In this document: in pieces, positions 10,413-22,302 of the stretch | How positions within the stretch are numbered: the stretch's first letter is position 1 | Layout of the letters: each line of letters begins with the position of its first letter | From: Channallabes apus | Taxonomy: Eukaryota > Chordata > Actinopteri > Siluriformes > Clariidae | Assembly: GCA_030522415.1 (NCBI GenBank) | Contig: CM060107.1 | Span: 53,064,718-53,128,717 of the forward strand | DNA: 64,000 nt | Reading direction: 5' to 3' | The notes under the pieces: generated by a model | Seen by the model: the letters and a program-made list of their open reading frames with translations, nothing else | Told to the model about the DNA's origin: nothing | Database searches by the model: none | Position numbers and translations under genes: made by a program

Positions 10413-11418
10413 ATTCAATTCAATTCAATTCAGTTTTATTTGTATAGCGCTTTTAACAATTGACATTGTCTCAAAACAGCTTTACACAATCAAAAGAATT
10501 ATTTAAGTTTGTATGGAATGTGAATGTGTATGAATAAAATGTTCAGATATTCCCTGGCGAGCAAGCCCGAGGGCGACAGTGGCAAGGAAAAACTCCCTGA
10601 GATGGTAATAGGAAGAAACCTTGAGAGGAACCAGACTCGACAGGGAACCCATCCTCATCTGGGTGAAATAGATAGAAGGAAATGATCTGCATTTATACAG
10701 TGTTAGGTTCAGCTAGAATAGTTGATGTTAATTGATGTTATAATAGTTGATGTAAAATGGAGTCCAGTAGTTATTCGAGACTCAGATAGACTTGTAGAAA
10801 GTTCCAGTCCTGAACTATCGAATTGTCAAGTCCTCAGAGAAACAGCTGACAACACCAGTCGAGGCCAGAACCATCTTCTAAGTAGATAGAATCATCCCCA
10901 GACACCAGGCGCATCCTAAAGAGACGCACGGGGCATCCATGCGATGAGACCTCCAACCAGAAACCGGGCACCAGGATGGATCAGACAGGTCCGGAGGGCA
11001 GAGGGAGTCTGGATCACTGGCAGCTCAGGAACCACATGTGTAGCTCGACAGAGAGAGAGAGAGAAAGAGTGAAAGGGGGAGAGAGGAAAGAGATAGAGGG
11101 GGAGGAAGAGAAGAGGAGGAGAGATTGCAATTAGGTATGGTCACAGTCACAATGTCTAATGTGAATGTATATTTACTGTAGAGTGCAAGCAGGGACTCCG
11201 GCAGGACTAACTATGACAGCATAACTAAAAGGGAGAGCCAGAAGGAAACACAAACATGAGGGCTCCCTGAGATGTAAAGCAAACAATCACCTCACCGTCA
11301 ACAAACCTGAGTGATCAAATGAGACTGAGGAAGACAGCATCTAAACATACCAGTTCACCATAATACTCTACGTCCATGAGTCCCCCAGATCTGCACCTTT
11401 ACCTTATTGCAAATCTAT

Positions 11419-13152
11419 TTATAAAAATGCTTGGCTAAATAAATAGGTTTTGAGCCTAGACTTAAACACTGAGACTGTGTCTGAGTCCCGAACACTATTT
11501 GGAAGACTATTCCATAATTTTGGGGCTTTGTAAGAAAAAGCTCTGCCCCCAGCTGTAGTTTTCATAATACGCGGTACTGATAAGCAGCCTGCATCCTTTG
11601 ACCGAAGTAGGCGTGGCGGATCGTAAGACACTAGCAGTTCGCTCAGATACTGCGGGGCGAGACCATTTAATGCCTTATATGTCAAGAGTAGTATTTTAAA
11701 ATCAATGCGAAATTTCACAGGGAGCTAATGCAGTGAAGATAGGATAGGGGTGATGTGCTCATATCTTCTGGTTCTAGTGAGGACTCTCGCTGCTGCATTC
11801 TGGACTAGCTGAAGCTTGTTTATGCACCTAACTGAACAACAAGACAGTAATGCATTACAATAGTCCAACCTAGAAGTGATAAAAGCATGAACTAGTTTTT
11901 CTGCATCGTTTAGCGACAATATATTTCTTATTTTGGCGATATTTCTGAGGTGAAAGAATGCTATCCTGGTGATATTATCTACATGAGCTTCAAATGAAAG
12001 GCTGGAATCTATAATCACGCCGAGGTCTTTTACTGTTGCACTTGACGGAACAGAAAGGCCATCTAAAGTTACGGTGTGATCTAAGATTTTACTTCTAGCT
12101 GTATGCGGTCCTATGACTAGAACTTCTGTCTTATCCGGATTAAGCAGAAGGAAGTTAATTAGCATCCAATTTCTTATGTCCTGCACACATTGCTCAACTT
12201 TAGTAAGATGTTTTTTCTCATCAGGTTTTGTTGAGACGTATAGCTGTGTGTCGTCAGCATAACAATGAAAACTAATACCATGCTTACGGATTATGTTGCC
12301 CAGAGGAAGCATGTAAAGGGAAAAAAGCAGTGGGCCTAAAACTGAACCCTGCGGAACGCCAAACTCCACTAGAGAACATGCAGAATAATCACCATTTAAG
12401 TCTACATACTGATAACGATCGGTCAAATAGGATCTGAGCCAGGAGAGGGCTGTACCCTTAATTCCTACTACATTTTCTAATCTGTGAAGAAGAATAGCAT
12501 GATCAATGGTATCAAAAGCTGCACTGAGGTCGAGTAATACAAGCATAGTTACACAACCCTGATCAGAGGCCAATAGGAGGTCATTTACTACTTTAACGAG
12601 TGCTGTTTCTGTGCTGTGATGAGGCCTAAATCCTGACTGATACAGTTCATGTATGCCATTTCTATGTAGATATGAACATAGCTGCTCCACTACTATCTTT
12701 TCAAGAATCTTAGAGATAAAGGGGAGGTTTGATATTGGCCTGTAATTGGACAGCTGACAGGGGTCGAGATCAGGATTCTTAATTATTGGTTTAATAACTG
12801 CTACTTTTGGAACATAACCAATGCTGAGTGAGGAATTAATTATTCTCAACAGCGGTTCTGTTATTGCTGGTACTATCTGTTTAAGAAAATGTGTCGGTAT
12901 AGGATCTAATATACAGGTTGATGAATTTGCAGAAGAGATGAGTGAAATTAGTTCATTCTCTTCAAGAGGAGTAAAGTATTCTAGGTTTGAATCTGATATG
13001 GCTAGGTTAACATCTGTATCAATTACATTGTTTGGTTTCAAAGCCTCCATTTTATGCCTGATATTTACAATTTTATTATTAAAAAAGTTCATGAAGTCCT
13101 CACTATTGCATGATGTTGTTGTGGAGATTTCTGTAGTGGTCTTATTTCTGGT
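11419..13152 (-). pseudogene. L2 reverse transcriptase, C-terminal part broken
   Basis: The frame encodes the RT core with [17 protein letters not shown], the DLSAAFDT block, [13 protein letters not shown] and the catalytic YADD, followed by the usual C-terminal region, whose last 99 residues (11419-11718) end KTYLF. That region is separated from the RT by a stop and small indel at about 11725-11735. The 5' side continues across the Rex1 insertion: codons for NTVAKL at 16393-16410 lead into NKTTTE at 13130-13152. As it stands it cannot make a full protein. Confidence 0.8.
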
Positions 13153-13158
13153 TAATTT

Positions 13159-16100
13159 CAGAATCAGAATCAGAATCAGAAAGAGTTTTATTGCCAAGTA
13201 CGCTTGCACGTATAAGGAATTTGTTTTAGTGACGGAGCTTCCAGAACAAAAAATACAAATGACAAGACAAAAACAGCATGACGCAAAAAAAAAAACATTT
13301 TTTAAATGGTTGACATCAAATGGAGTACGGTGTGAGATACTTTTAAATAAGTTACATAAATATCTGAAGTCTGTGGTATTATACAGTATATTGCACAGTG
13401 GTATTGTACACAATATTGCACATATATTTATTGACCGTTAGAATGATGTTTAACTGTTAAGGAGGTAGATTGCCTGGGGGAAAAAACTGTTCTTATGCCT
13501 GACTGTCCTGGTGTTCGGTGCTCTGTAGCGTCGACCTGATGGCAAAAGTTCAAAAAGAAGGTGGCCTGGGTGTGAGGGGTCCAAAGTGATATTCCATGCC
13601 CTTTTCTTCACTCTGGATATATACAGTTCTTGCAGCGTGGGCAGGGGAGTGCCAATAATTCTTTCAGCAGTCCGAACCATCCTTTGTAGTCTTCTGATGT
13701 CTGCTTTCGTAGCTGAGCCAAACCAGACAGTTATTGAAGTGCACAGGACGGATTCAATGACGGCTGAGTAGAACTGTGTGAGCAGCTCCTGTGGCAGGTT
13801 GAATTTCTTCAGCTGGCGAAGGAAATACAACCTCTGGTGGGCCTTTTTAACAATGGAGTCAATGTGAATGTCCCACTTCAGGTCCTGAGAGATGGTCGTG
13901 CCCAGGAACCGGAATGACTTCACTGCCGTCACAGTGCTGTTCATGATGGTGAGTGGGGGAAGTGCAGGTGGGTTTCTCCTGAAGTCCACGATCAGCTCCA
14001 TTGTTTTGAGCGTGTTTAGCTCCAGGTTGTTGTGACTGCACCAGACAGCCAACTGCTTGACCTCCCTTCTGTATGCAGACTCGTCACCGTCCTGGATGAG
14101 GCCGATGATTGTAGTGTCATCTGCAAATTTCAGGAGCTTGACAGTGGGGTCTGTGGAGGTGCAGTCGTTGGTGTAGATGGAGAAGAGCAGTGGGGAGAGA
14201 ACGCATCCCTGAGGGGCTCCAGTATTGGTGGTGTGACTGTTGGACATGAATTTTCCCAGTTTCACTAGCTGCTGCCTGTCTTTCAGAAAGCTGGTGATCC
14301 AATGACAGATAGAGCTAGGAACAGAGAGCTGATTTAATTTGGTCTGAAGCAGTTCTGGGATGATCGTATTAAAAGCTGATGAAAAGTCTATAAACAAGAC
14401 CCTTGCATAAGCCCCTGGTTTGTCCAGATGTTGAAGGATGAAGTGCAGTCCCATATTAACTGCATCATCAACAGACCTGTTTGCTCTATAAGCAAACTGC
14501 AGGGGGTCCAGTAAGGGTCCTGTGATGTCCCTCAGATAGGCCAACACCAGTCTTTCAAATGACTTCATGACCACAGATGTTAGGGCGACTGGTCTGTAGT
14601 CATTAAGTCCTGTGATTTTAGTTTTTTTTGGAATGGGGATGATTGTGGAACGTTTAAAGCACAAAGGCACTTCACATTGTTCCAGTGATCTGTTGAAGAT
14701 CTGTGTGAAAATGGGCGCCAGCTGGTCAGCACAGGATTTCAGACAGGCTGGTGTCACGCCGTCTGGGCCTGGAGCTTTCCTTCTCTTTTGTTTCAGAAAG
14801 ATCTGGCGAACATCCTTTTCACAGACCTGGAGTGCAGGGGGGGAAGAGAGGGTGGTTGTCAGAGGTGATAATGGTGGTGTAGAAAGAGGGTTAGGACAGG
14901 AGTGTGGTGTGAGACTGGGAGTTTCAAATCTACAATAGAACTCATTCAGGTCATCAACCAGTTGTTGATTCCCTACAGAGTTGGGGGATGGCGCCTTGTA
15001 GTTAGTGATGGTTTTCAGGCCTTTCCACACTGAAGCAGGGTCGTTTGCCGAAAACTGATTTTTCAGTTTTTTAGAGTAGCTCCTCTTAGCTGCTCTGATC
15101 GCCCTTGTTAGTGTGTTCCTGGCCTGGTTGTACAAGATCCTGTCCCCACTCCTGTAGGCATCCTCTTTGGCCTGACGAAGCTGTCTGAGTTTTGCTGTAA
15201 ACCATGGTTTGTCATTGTTATATGTTAAAAATGTCCTGGTAGGGATGCACATGTCCTCACAGAAACTGATGTAGGATGTTACAGAATCTGTGAGCTCGTC
15301 CAGATTGGTGGCAGCAGCTTCAAAAACACTCCAATCAGTGCAGTCAAAACAGGCCTGCAATTCCTGTTCTGCTTCACTGGTCCATCTCTTTACTGTCCTT
15401 ACTACAGGCTTAGCAGATTTAAGTTTTTGCCTATAGGTTGGGAGAAGATGAACCAGGCAGTGGTCAGAAAGTCCTAAAGCTGCTCTGGGGATGGAGCGAT
15501 ATGCATCCTTTATTGTGGTGTAGCAGTGATCCAAAGTATTTTTGTCTCTGGTGGGGCATGTAATGTGCTGTTTGTATTTAGGCAGTTCACGTTTGAGGTT
15601 TGCTTTGTTAAAATCCCCAAGTATAATTATAAGAGAGTCCGGGTGTTGTTGCTCCGTGTCTGTGATCTGAGCAGCCAGCTGTTGCAATGCTGCGTTCACA
15701 TATGCTTGTGGAGGGATGTACACACTCACAAGAATGAACGAGGTGAACTCGCGCGGCGAATAGAAAGGCTTGCAGTTGATGAAATATGCCTCTAGATCAG
15801 GACAGCACATCTTCTTCAATGGTGTCACATTTGTACACCAACTTTCGTTGATGTAAAAGCATGTCCCGCCGCCTCGCGATTTCCCCGTTGATTCTGTGTC
15901 GCGATCCGCTCTGAACAGCTGGAAGCCCGGCAGGTGTAGCGCGTTGTCCGGGATGGCTTCATTCAGCCAGGTTTCCGTGAAACACAGCGCGGCAGAGTTT
16001 GAAAAGTCCTTATTTTTCCTGGAGAGCAGGAAAAGTTCGTCCATTTTGTTGGGTAGAGAGCGGAGATTCGCCAGATGTATACTCGGCAGCGCAGTTCTAA

Positions 16101-16386
16101 AGCCGCGCTGTCGGAGCTTGACGAGCGCGCAGGCTCTCTTCCCCCGCCTGCGCTTCTTAAAGCCTTTAAACAGCGCAGCTGCTCCGCAATGTTCAGTAAA
16201 ACGTTTGAAAAATCGAAAAGTGGTTGAAAATTGTGTGATGTGTCCTGCTGAACGTTCAGCAGTTCATCCCTGGTATAAGTTATTACGTTTGAGAAACAAA
16301 AAACAGGACAAACTAACAAAAACAGTAAGACAAATGGAGAGCTCCACACTGAGGCAGTCATCCGCGGCGCCATCCTGCAAACACCG
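13159..16386 (-). mobile_element. Rex1 LINE inserted in L2
   Basis: A 3228-bp minus-strand insertion with a 6-bp target duplication TAATTT (13153-13158 and 16387-16392); removing it restores the L2 reading frame region. Its 3' end is a short GATTCT repeat after TTGGCAATAAAACTCTTTC, typical of Rex1. It carries endonuclease and reverse transcriptase. The 5' part upstream of 16373 may be slightly truncated. Confidence 0.85.
13450..16044 (-). CDS. Rex1 endonuclease/reverse transcriptase
   Basis: An open frame of at least 864 codons; it remains open upstream of the marked Met, through a basic KKRRRGKR segment and [11 protein letters not shown] to about 16230. Endonuclease motifs include CFTETWL, a GGG segment, LGDFN and the C-terminal SDH. 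The RT has [16 protein letters not shown], the FSSAFNTI block, [14 protein letters not shown] and FADD as catalytic centre, and ends with the Rex1-like LPSGRRYR and SFFPQAI. The length and absence of stops suggest a recent insertion. A candidate N-terminus (15963-16373) is in another frame, so the true start is uncertain. Target-primed reverse transcription in the nucleus is the expected activity. Confidence 0.8.
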   Translation of the reverse strand: MDELFLLSRKNKDFSNSAALCFTETWLNEAIPDNALHLPGFQLFRADRDTESTGKSRGGGTCFYINESWCTNVTPLKKMCCPDLEAYFINCKPFYSPREFTSFILVSVYIPPQAYVNAALQQLAAQITDTEQQHPDSLIIILGDFNKANLKRELPKYKQHITCPTRDKNTLDHCYTTIKDAYRSIPRAALGLSDHCLVHLLPTYRQKLKSAKPVVRTVKRWTSEAEQELQACFDCTDWSVFEAAATNLDELTDSVTSYISFCEDMCIPTRTFLTYNNDKPWFTAKLRQLRQAKEDAYRSGDRILYNQARNTLTRAIRAAKRSYSKKLKNQFSANDPASVWKGLKTITNYKAPSPNSVGNQQLVDDLNEFYCRFETPSLTPHSCPNPLSTPPLSPLTTTLSSPPALQVCEKDVRQIFLKQKRRKAPGPDGVTPACLKSCADQLAPIFTQIFNRSLEQCEVPLCFKRSTIIPIPKKTKITGLNDYRPVALTSVVMKSFERLVLAYLRDITGPLLDPLQFAYRANRSVDDAVNMGLHFILQHLDKPGAYARVLFIDFSSAFNTIIPELLQTKLNQLSVPSSICHWITSFLKDRQQLVKLGKFMSNSHTTNTGAPQGCVLSPLLFSIYTNDCTSTDPTVKLLKFADDTTIIGLIQDGDESAYRREVKQLAVWCSHNNLELNTLKTMELIVDFRRNPPALPPLTIMNSTVTAVKSFRFLGTTISQDLKWDIHIDSIVKKAHQRLYFLRQLKKFNLPQELLTQFYSAVIESVLCTSITVWFGSATKADIRRLQRMVRTAERIIGTPLPTLQELYISRVKKRAWNITLDPSHPGHLLFELLPSGRRYRAPNTRTVRHKNSFFPQAIYLLNS

Positions 16387-16704
16387 TAATTTGGCTACGG
16401 TATTAAATAAAAATCTAGGATTATTTTTATTTTCTTCTATAAGAGTGGAGAGATACGTTGATCTAGCTACACTAAGAGCTTCCCTATAGTTCAGGATGCT
16501 CTCTTTCCATGCTATTTGAAATACCAACAATTTAGTTTGACGCCATTTACGCTCTAATTTCCGAGCAGTCTGTTTTAAAGTGCGCGTGTGATCGTTATAC
16601 CAGGGAGCGAGTTTCTTATCTCTAATAATTTTTCTTTTAGCTGGAGCTACATTATCTAAGGTACAACGAAGTGTCGACTCTAAATATTCAGTCGCCTGAT
16701 CAAG

Positions 16705-17481
16705 TTATGTGGGGTCAGACGGTGGCCTAATCGAAGTTGATAACTCTGGGAGATTACTGATAAAACTCTGTGTGGTAGTTGATGTGAATGTACGTTTAAT
16801 ACGGTAGCGCGGTGCTGTGCGTACATTATCACTGTGACACACTTGAATGGAGACAAGATAGTGATCTGAGATAATTTCAGACAGTGGAATTGTGAATACA
16901 TTTCTTATAATTAATCCGAAGAATATTACTAAATCTAAAGTGTGACCTGCTTTATGAGTGGGTCCTACTACACACTGATTTACGCCTACGGAGTCCAGTA
17001 TGGATATAAATGCTGTTCTCAGAGGGTCTTCTGGATTCTCAAAATGAATGTTAAAATCTCCAGCAATTAACACTTTGTCTACAGAAACGACCAAGTCTGA
17101 GATGAAATCTGCAAATTCACTAAGAAATTCAGAATATAGCCCTGGAGGTCTGTAAATTATAATTAGTGGAATCGACTGAGCTGATTTAATATACTTAAAT
17201 ACACTTATGTTACTATAGAGAATTTCAAATGAGTTAAATTTGTGTCCGTGTTTTTGTACGATAGACAGATTATCATTATGAATAACTGCGACGCCTCCTC
17301 CTCTACCAGTTAACCGAGGCTGGTGTATGTAGCTGTATCCAGGAGGACTAGCTTCATTTAGAGCTACATACTCGTCCTGTTTAACCCATGTTTCAGTTAA
17401 ACAGAGTACATTAAACGCCTGATCTGTGATAATTTCATTAACAATAACTGCTTTTGATGCGAGAGATCTAATATTTAACAA
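16705..17481 (-). pseudogene. L2 endonuclease domain
   Basis: This open stretch of 258 codons has APE-type endonuclease motifs: LCLTETW near residue 30, a GRGGGVAV segment, IIYRPPG, LIAGDFNIH and a late SDHYLV. It belongs to the same LINE as 11419-13152, upstream on the minus strand. A stop near 16705 and the Rex1 insertion separate it from the RT, so I call it part of a broken copy. The first Met shown may not be the true start. Confidence 0.75.
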
Positions 17482-18444
17482 TCCTAGCTTCAGATCAGAG
17501 GTGACAGCTGCGCATTCAGTATGATCGGAGTTTTGGTATTTATGTTAATTAGATTATTGAAACAGACTTTCTGAGTCTTTCTACATTTTTGGTTAGATCG
17601 GGGAACAGACACAGTCTCAATAAGGTGAACCCTGAGTGACGACTCTATGCAGCTAGCAGACGGTTGGTTTAGCCTGTCTGTCTGCTCCCTGGCCTGGGCT
17701 CTGGATTGTCACCGATTAAAGTATTAATTGTCACGCATAAAGTAGCTCTGCCTTTTCACGAGCTGCTGTGATGTCCAATCTACTCAGTCACCGCTTTCAG
17801 TCACCATCACCCACCATCCCACCCTTCTTTTGACAAAATATCACGTCCATGCCATTGCTGAACAATAACATGAAAACAAGTCGAAAAAACGCTGTTCAGC
17901 CGATAGATGTCGAAACTACATCATTACACAGGCTTCCGAACAACATTAATATAAAAGACCAGTGGCACGTCCACTTCAGCATCTTTCACATTCCATTAAA
18001 CTTTAAAAATTTACATTTAAAATATTATTTAGTTAATAGAAGTTAATTGATAAAGAAAATCTATTTATGACATTATTTATGACAGCATTATGATTATTTA
18101 TTAAAATTTCAGACAACAACAATTAGTGCCACGAGGTTATTTGCAACACTATATGTTCTCCAAATAGAGGACTACACACCTTACAGCGCAATATAATGTG
18201 GCTTTAGAAGAGGAAAGGTAGGATTAAGAAGTGAGCAAGTGATGAATTAGTATTATAGGTCCCAAGCAGATACAGTAAATATAATGGGTGCCCTACCTTA
18301 TGCAGTCTCCATTGATGGCTAATAAACATTGATGCAAGTAGGCTATGGTTAAAGTGGTGACCTTATAAAGTCTTAAATGTTTTGTTTTCCCTTTTCAACG
18401 CATTATGCATTTACTCACCAATAATGGCTACCTTTTTAATTTGG

Positions 18445-18570
18445 TCAAGTCTCCAAGTCGAAGGTGCCCAGCAGCAGATTCCGTACCATGGCAGTAGCAG
18501 AGGTGGCAAGGCGGGCTGCTCTCCACGCTTCTGCCTGGCAAAACACCCCAGAGCCCTTTATAACTTCAAT
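18445..18570 (-). other. Exon-like segment, possible BEN-type domain
   Basis: A minus-strand acceptor (ATTTTTCAG) is followed by 41 open codons including GSGVFCQAEAW, AARLATSATAMVR and NLLLGTFDLET, then a stop. The Trp/aromatic and LL..FD..T pattern resembles the start of BEN domains in fish transposon proteins. This is a tentative reading. It lies in the 13-kb insertion and has the same strand as the other exon-like pieces there. Confidence 0.3.
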
Positions 18571-19340
18571 CTGAAAAATAATTTCACATCACAATATTAA
18601 TTTATTGCCAACTTTCAGAAACTTTTCAAGTTTCATACTGATTATGTTTAGCTTCCCAATAGTTAATAGGATTTTATGTATGAATGCAGATTAATGATAA
18701 AGATACATGCAGGGTAAAACTGCAACAGGAACAGTACAAAATAAAAACTGAAAAAAGACGGACATTCAGAGTAAAACAGTGCAAGATAAAAAAAAACTGT
18801 ACAAAACATACATGCAGGGTAAGCATTGGTGTGAGCAATGTCCAAGCAGTGTAGAGAAATATTTCTGTACGACTTCATTGTTTTGTGCTGTGTGGTATAG
18901 TATTGTAATAGCTGATCAGAGTGATCAACTCCCCATGTGCTGGTTGTACGCAGTCACAGGACATGGAAATGTCCTACATAAGGCAGTATTTTAGCCACCT
19001 GGAACTAGCTTGTTTGTGCTAAATAACATTACCGATAGCAGTGTTATAAGCTAACCAATATGGAGCCAAATACACATTAGCAACCATAATCTAAAGCTAT
19101 CCAAAACAAGGTGAATATAAACATCTGTAAACTCCATAAGGCATTAGCTTAGCCACCGGGAAATATCATGTTTGTGCTACATGAGGCAGCATGTTAGCAT
19201 GATTTACCTAAACTATATAAATGGCATTGAAAGCCAATGTGTCACACAAGCTGACAAGAGCTAGATGTAGTGAGGAAAATATTTACTAATATTAGTTTAA
19301 TATTATCAGAATAAGAGTTATATAAGACTTAATAACTTAC
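18571..19340. other. Non-coding part of 13-kb insertion
   Basis: A/T-rich spacer between the two exon-like pieces. I see no further gene or element boundary. Confidence 0.4.
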
Positions 19341-19475
19341 CCAGTGTAGCATGGGTCTATTCCCTGTTCAAAATGCTCCCGTTCGTCATCGGAGTCTTCT
19401 TCTGAGGTAAATGTAAACTCCTCCCACTTTCCAGAACATTCTGAAGAGTTTCCTCGGATGTGTAAGCGCGTGCCA
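19341..19475 (-). other. Possible acidic first exon
   Basis: Minus strand: an ATG at 19475 and, in a different frame, an acidic stretch (FTSEEDSDDE) that ends at a GTAAGTT donor (just below 19341). Acidic first exons like this occur in fish transposon genes. The frame mismatch means it is broken or mis-read. Confidence 0.25.
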
Positions 19476-19749
19476 TCTTCCAAAACGTGCAGAAAACTCA
19501 CTGAATCTGAGTGTTTTCAGTCTCTGTGTGTGTGTTGATCATGTCTGGGGGCGTGGCCTAGTATGTAAATTACCCGGACTGATTTCCGTGTGATTGGCGT
19601 GTGGGTGTGTCCTGCCTCAGGTCATTAGCATATAAGTGCGACAGAAATTCTGTGCCTCTCCTTGGTTTCATACGGATTACATAAACTGAGAACATTTGTT
19701 TTCAATGCGACTTGCATCATTTAAAAGTAGACACTTTAAGCTTTCTATA

Positions 19750-20215
19750 GATATATTTCTCATTTCAGTTAATTTTAGTGACGTGTTTCAAAAAGATTTT
19801 CACGGAGACTGAGGTTTCATATATGTGCATATATCCTTATATACTGTATGTGGGCAATTAGGATTAGTTTTTTGCATTTTTTTTTGTTAGTTCTTAGTTA
19901 TTGCCTTGATAATAGAAAATATAAGCTAGGCATCATGTATGACAGTTGCCAAAGTGAGATATGAGCTAAAATGACCAGATCCTGCCATAGAAGACATATC
20001 TTGTATGTACATATAGGGCTTATATGTGGATATAAAGAAGCAATACAGGAGACCTACTGTATATGGCCTGTATATGCACATATATGCACCTCAATGTTGC
20101 CTACATGTGGCATATATACGTATATATGCAGCATGTATATTATCATATATATGCATATGTACTGCATATAGGTTTCATATATGCGCATATATCCTCATAT
20201 AGGTTCTTTCCATGT
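19750..20215. repeat. CATATATGCGCATATAT-type alternating repeat
   Basis: Long alternating purine-pyrimidine runs with two near-copies of a phrase TTTCATATATG(T/C)GCATATATCC (about 19815 and 20172). It is probably low-complexity filling in the 13-kb insertion, with potential for Z-DNA or cruciforms. Confidence 0.5.
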
Positions 20216-20542
20216 GGGGCACGCACACTGCTCTGGGTCAGACACAGACAACGGGAAACAGGAACTAAGCTCTCAAACAAATGCTTCCCAACAGAATACC
20301 GTAGGTCACATCGCCAAAATTCTTTCACCGTGAGTGGCAGGAACTTCCAGACTACAACATATTGAATTCTCATGCCTGTAGAGTGTATTATACTGACGTG
20401 GCGACAGTGTAAAAACACTCTCCGATGTTAAATGCGAGCCGAAAATTTTGTACTTTTGAACGGCAAACAGGAATTAAGCTCTCAAGTGAGTAAACTAGAC
20501 AGGAAGGTAAATACAGAAAACTTACCGTCAAATATTTTTTTT

Positions 20543-20550
20543 TCCTCAAT

Positions 20551-20609
<59 letters not shown>
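20543..20609. repeat. (AT)n microsatellite
   Basis: About 33 uninterrupted AT units followed by a T-run. Similar (AT)n arrays are at 33948-33998 and 38957-39016. Confidence 0.95.
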
Positions 20610-20627
<18 letters not shown>

Positions 20628-20923
20628 TTTAAGCACCATGGCAAATCTCTCGTAGTCAATTTTTGAACCTGTTTTAAACACATACACACATACACATTTT
20701 ATAGAAATGCACTTAGTTAATTTAATTTGCCTTACATTGTTGAATGAGGATGGGTTCCAAAACCAAAAATCAACATTGATTCAATGTTTGTCTTTTCAAC
20801 ACAGAAAAGCAATGAATTATCAACATTGATTCAACATTATTTAGCATTGAATAATCAACCTCAACCAAAATGATGATTCTGATGAAATTTCAACATTGAA
20901 TCAATGTCACCTTGCTATCTGGG

Positions 20924-21063
20924 TCCTTTCATGACTTTTCCTAGATCTGTGAGCTTAATCACCCAGCATTTTCAAAATCGCACCAGTAAAAGCCAGTATA
21001 AAGCTATTTTGCTCTCATTTACGTCAAATTGCTGACAGCTGCGCGGCGGCATGACGTTTGGGA
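20924..21063. repeat. Right flank of 13-kb insertion, shared with 47676-47815
   Basis: It matches the sequence following the empty site at 47668-47676 until GACGTTT. This is the evidence that 7919-20923 is one insertion event. Confidence 0.7.
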
Positions 21064-21258
21064 TTTGTTGACACCGTGAAATTTGGAATCAACATATTTT
21101 TCCTTTAAAATTATACATTTTCTCGGATTAAACTTTTGATCTTTCATCTATGTTCTATTCTGAATAAAATATTGACATTTGCCATCTCCACATCATTGCA
21201 TTCAGTTTTTATTCACAATTTGTTTAGTGTCCCAACTTTTTTGGAATCCGGTTTGTAG

Positions 21259-21293
<35 letters not shown>
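21064..21293 (-). repeat. Interspersed repeat end plus (ATT)n
   Basis: The minus strand contains CCAAAAAAGTTGGGACACTA, followed by a phrase common as an interspersed repeat in fish genomes (from memory, family name unsure). A (TTA)n run occupies 21261-21293. Confidence 0.5.
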
Positions 21294-21294
<1 letters not shown>

Positions 21295-21523
21295 ACAAAT
21301 AGAAACAAAAAATTACCAAGTTTGAATGCCTCCAAAAGTTTTCTTTGCTGTATAACAGGCAGGACATCTTTGAGATCTTCCTGTTGTACATATACTGTAT
21401 GAGGTCTTCTATTGATTCCACACCTGAGCGTTCAAGTGAAGTGATGACATGTTCTCGAATCTCCTCAGTCAGACTGGGCAAAGCCCTGAGGATAATAGCC
21501 TTTATCTCGTTATGGATTGACAT
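21290..21523 (-). pseudogene. SAM-like N-terminal segment of a transposon gene
   Basis: An open 77-codon minus-strand segment whose first 45 residues (LPSLTEEIREHVITSLERSG then VESIEDL) look like a SAM-type helical domain. In fish genomes I associate this with 'SAM domain-containing protein 3-like' transposon proteins. It directly follows the transposase remnant in the same orientation. The rest of such a protein is not here; a matching C-terminal piece is at 35702-35947. Confidence 0.45.
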
Positions 21524-21536
21524 GTAGGAAAGGAAT

Positions 21537-22205
21537 CTAAAAAGTGAGAACAGAGTGGTGAAGAGTTAACAAAGACATGCCACAAACTGAATATTTAGGC
21601 AGTGGGTAATAATCAAGAAGCTCTGATTGACTGACACAGTAATAGGCCTCCTGCATTGGTGTAGTGCAATAAGTGTTACTGTAAGGTTGACGAACAGCCT
21701 GATATATCTCAGTGATAAAATACACAGCTGAATTCTTATGAATGACAGCCTTTTTTATTTGTCCTACTATAAGTCCGTCATCATTATGGCCTATCACCAC
21801 AAACATGTTGCTCTTATAAGTTGTCCCTTTTACAGTCACACTATGAGTAATAAGTGTATGAAGAGGATCAAAGGTCAGATGAGCAACTGACCGTATTATC
21901 TTGGCATTGTAGTCTCCAGCAATGAATTCAGTTCCCTTCTCTACCACAACAGAGGGTGGGAACAGTGTCCCAGCACTTAGAAAAGATTGTAAAAGTTGAT
22001 GTCTTTCAGCAAGAGTTCTGCAGAGGTTTTTGAAGTTATGAAGCTTTCTTGCACATTGTTTGAAGTAAGTATGCTTACTTTCAAACCGTAATGTGCATAA
22101 ACGGATGAGTGGCCCAAACTGAGTGATACGTTCTGGATAATGACTTGGGTAGTGATGCTTAGGCTTAAGTGGATGTTCCCCAAAACTCTGTGTTCTGGTA
22201 TGCAA
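21537..22205 (-). pseudogene. Transposase C-terminal part
   Basis: 222 codons beginning near a conserved block with PKHHYPSHYPE, FGPLIRLCTLRFESKH and HNFKNLCRTLAERHQL, the late part of the same zinc-finger transposase family as 6023-7353. The His-rich motif and RFE-KH probably contain the last catalytic acid (inference). The middle of the protein, between the fingers (22303-22980) and this block, is missing. Confidence 0.6.
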
Positions 22206-22302
22206 ATATTCATCTATCAGAACTCGTAAATACTGTAGGCTACCTGACCTGTGGAAATTGCTGAAAAAAAAGTTGAAAAAAGTTTTTCTCTTCTGGTCAG
22301 TT

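Larger units (their letters stand above)
10413..17840 (-). mobile_element. L2-clade LINE, interrupted by Rex1
   Basis: Minus-strand LINE. The 3' end (10413) has an ATTCA-type short repeat tail next to TTTATTTGTATAGCGCTTTT, then about 1 kb of 3' UTR, then reverse transcriptase (11419-13152), and on the far side of the Rex1 insertion the rest of the linker (16393-16530) and endonuclease (16705-17481). Without the 3.2-kb Rex1 the element is about 4.2 kb, close to full length for fish L2. The exact 5' end near 17840 was not fixed. Confidence 0.75.
7919..20923 (-). mobile_element. 13-kb insertion with CCAGATAGCA inverted ends
   Basis: The left end reads CCAGATAGCAGAAC and the right end, reversed, CCCAGATAGCAAGG. 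Flanks are TCC (7916-7918) and TCC (20924-20926). The paralogous locus at 47668-47676 runs straight through (AGGAGCCTCCTTTCATGAC), so the insertion is about 13.0 kb with a probable 3-bp target duplication, as in PIF/Harbinger-like elements (assignment uncertain). Both ends carry repeated copies of CAACATTGATTCAATGTTG-like motifs (7935-8150 and 20770-20905). Minus-strand exon-like pieces (19341-19475, 18445-18570, 8628-8801) may be its own genes. Much of the length is an L2 LINE holding a Rex1 LINE. Confidence 0.6.

Noticed and set aside
12821..13441. 206-codon plus-strand frame
   Set aside because: It spans the L2/Rex1 junction and is antisense to both elements.
20432..20687. Open frames across the (AT)n run on both strands
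   Set aside because: They translate only the microsatellite (Ile-Tyr repeats).
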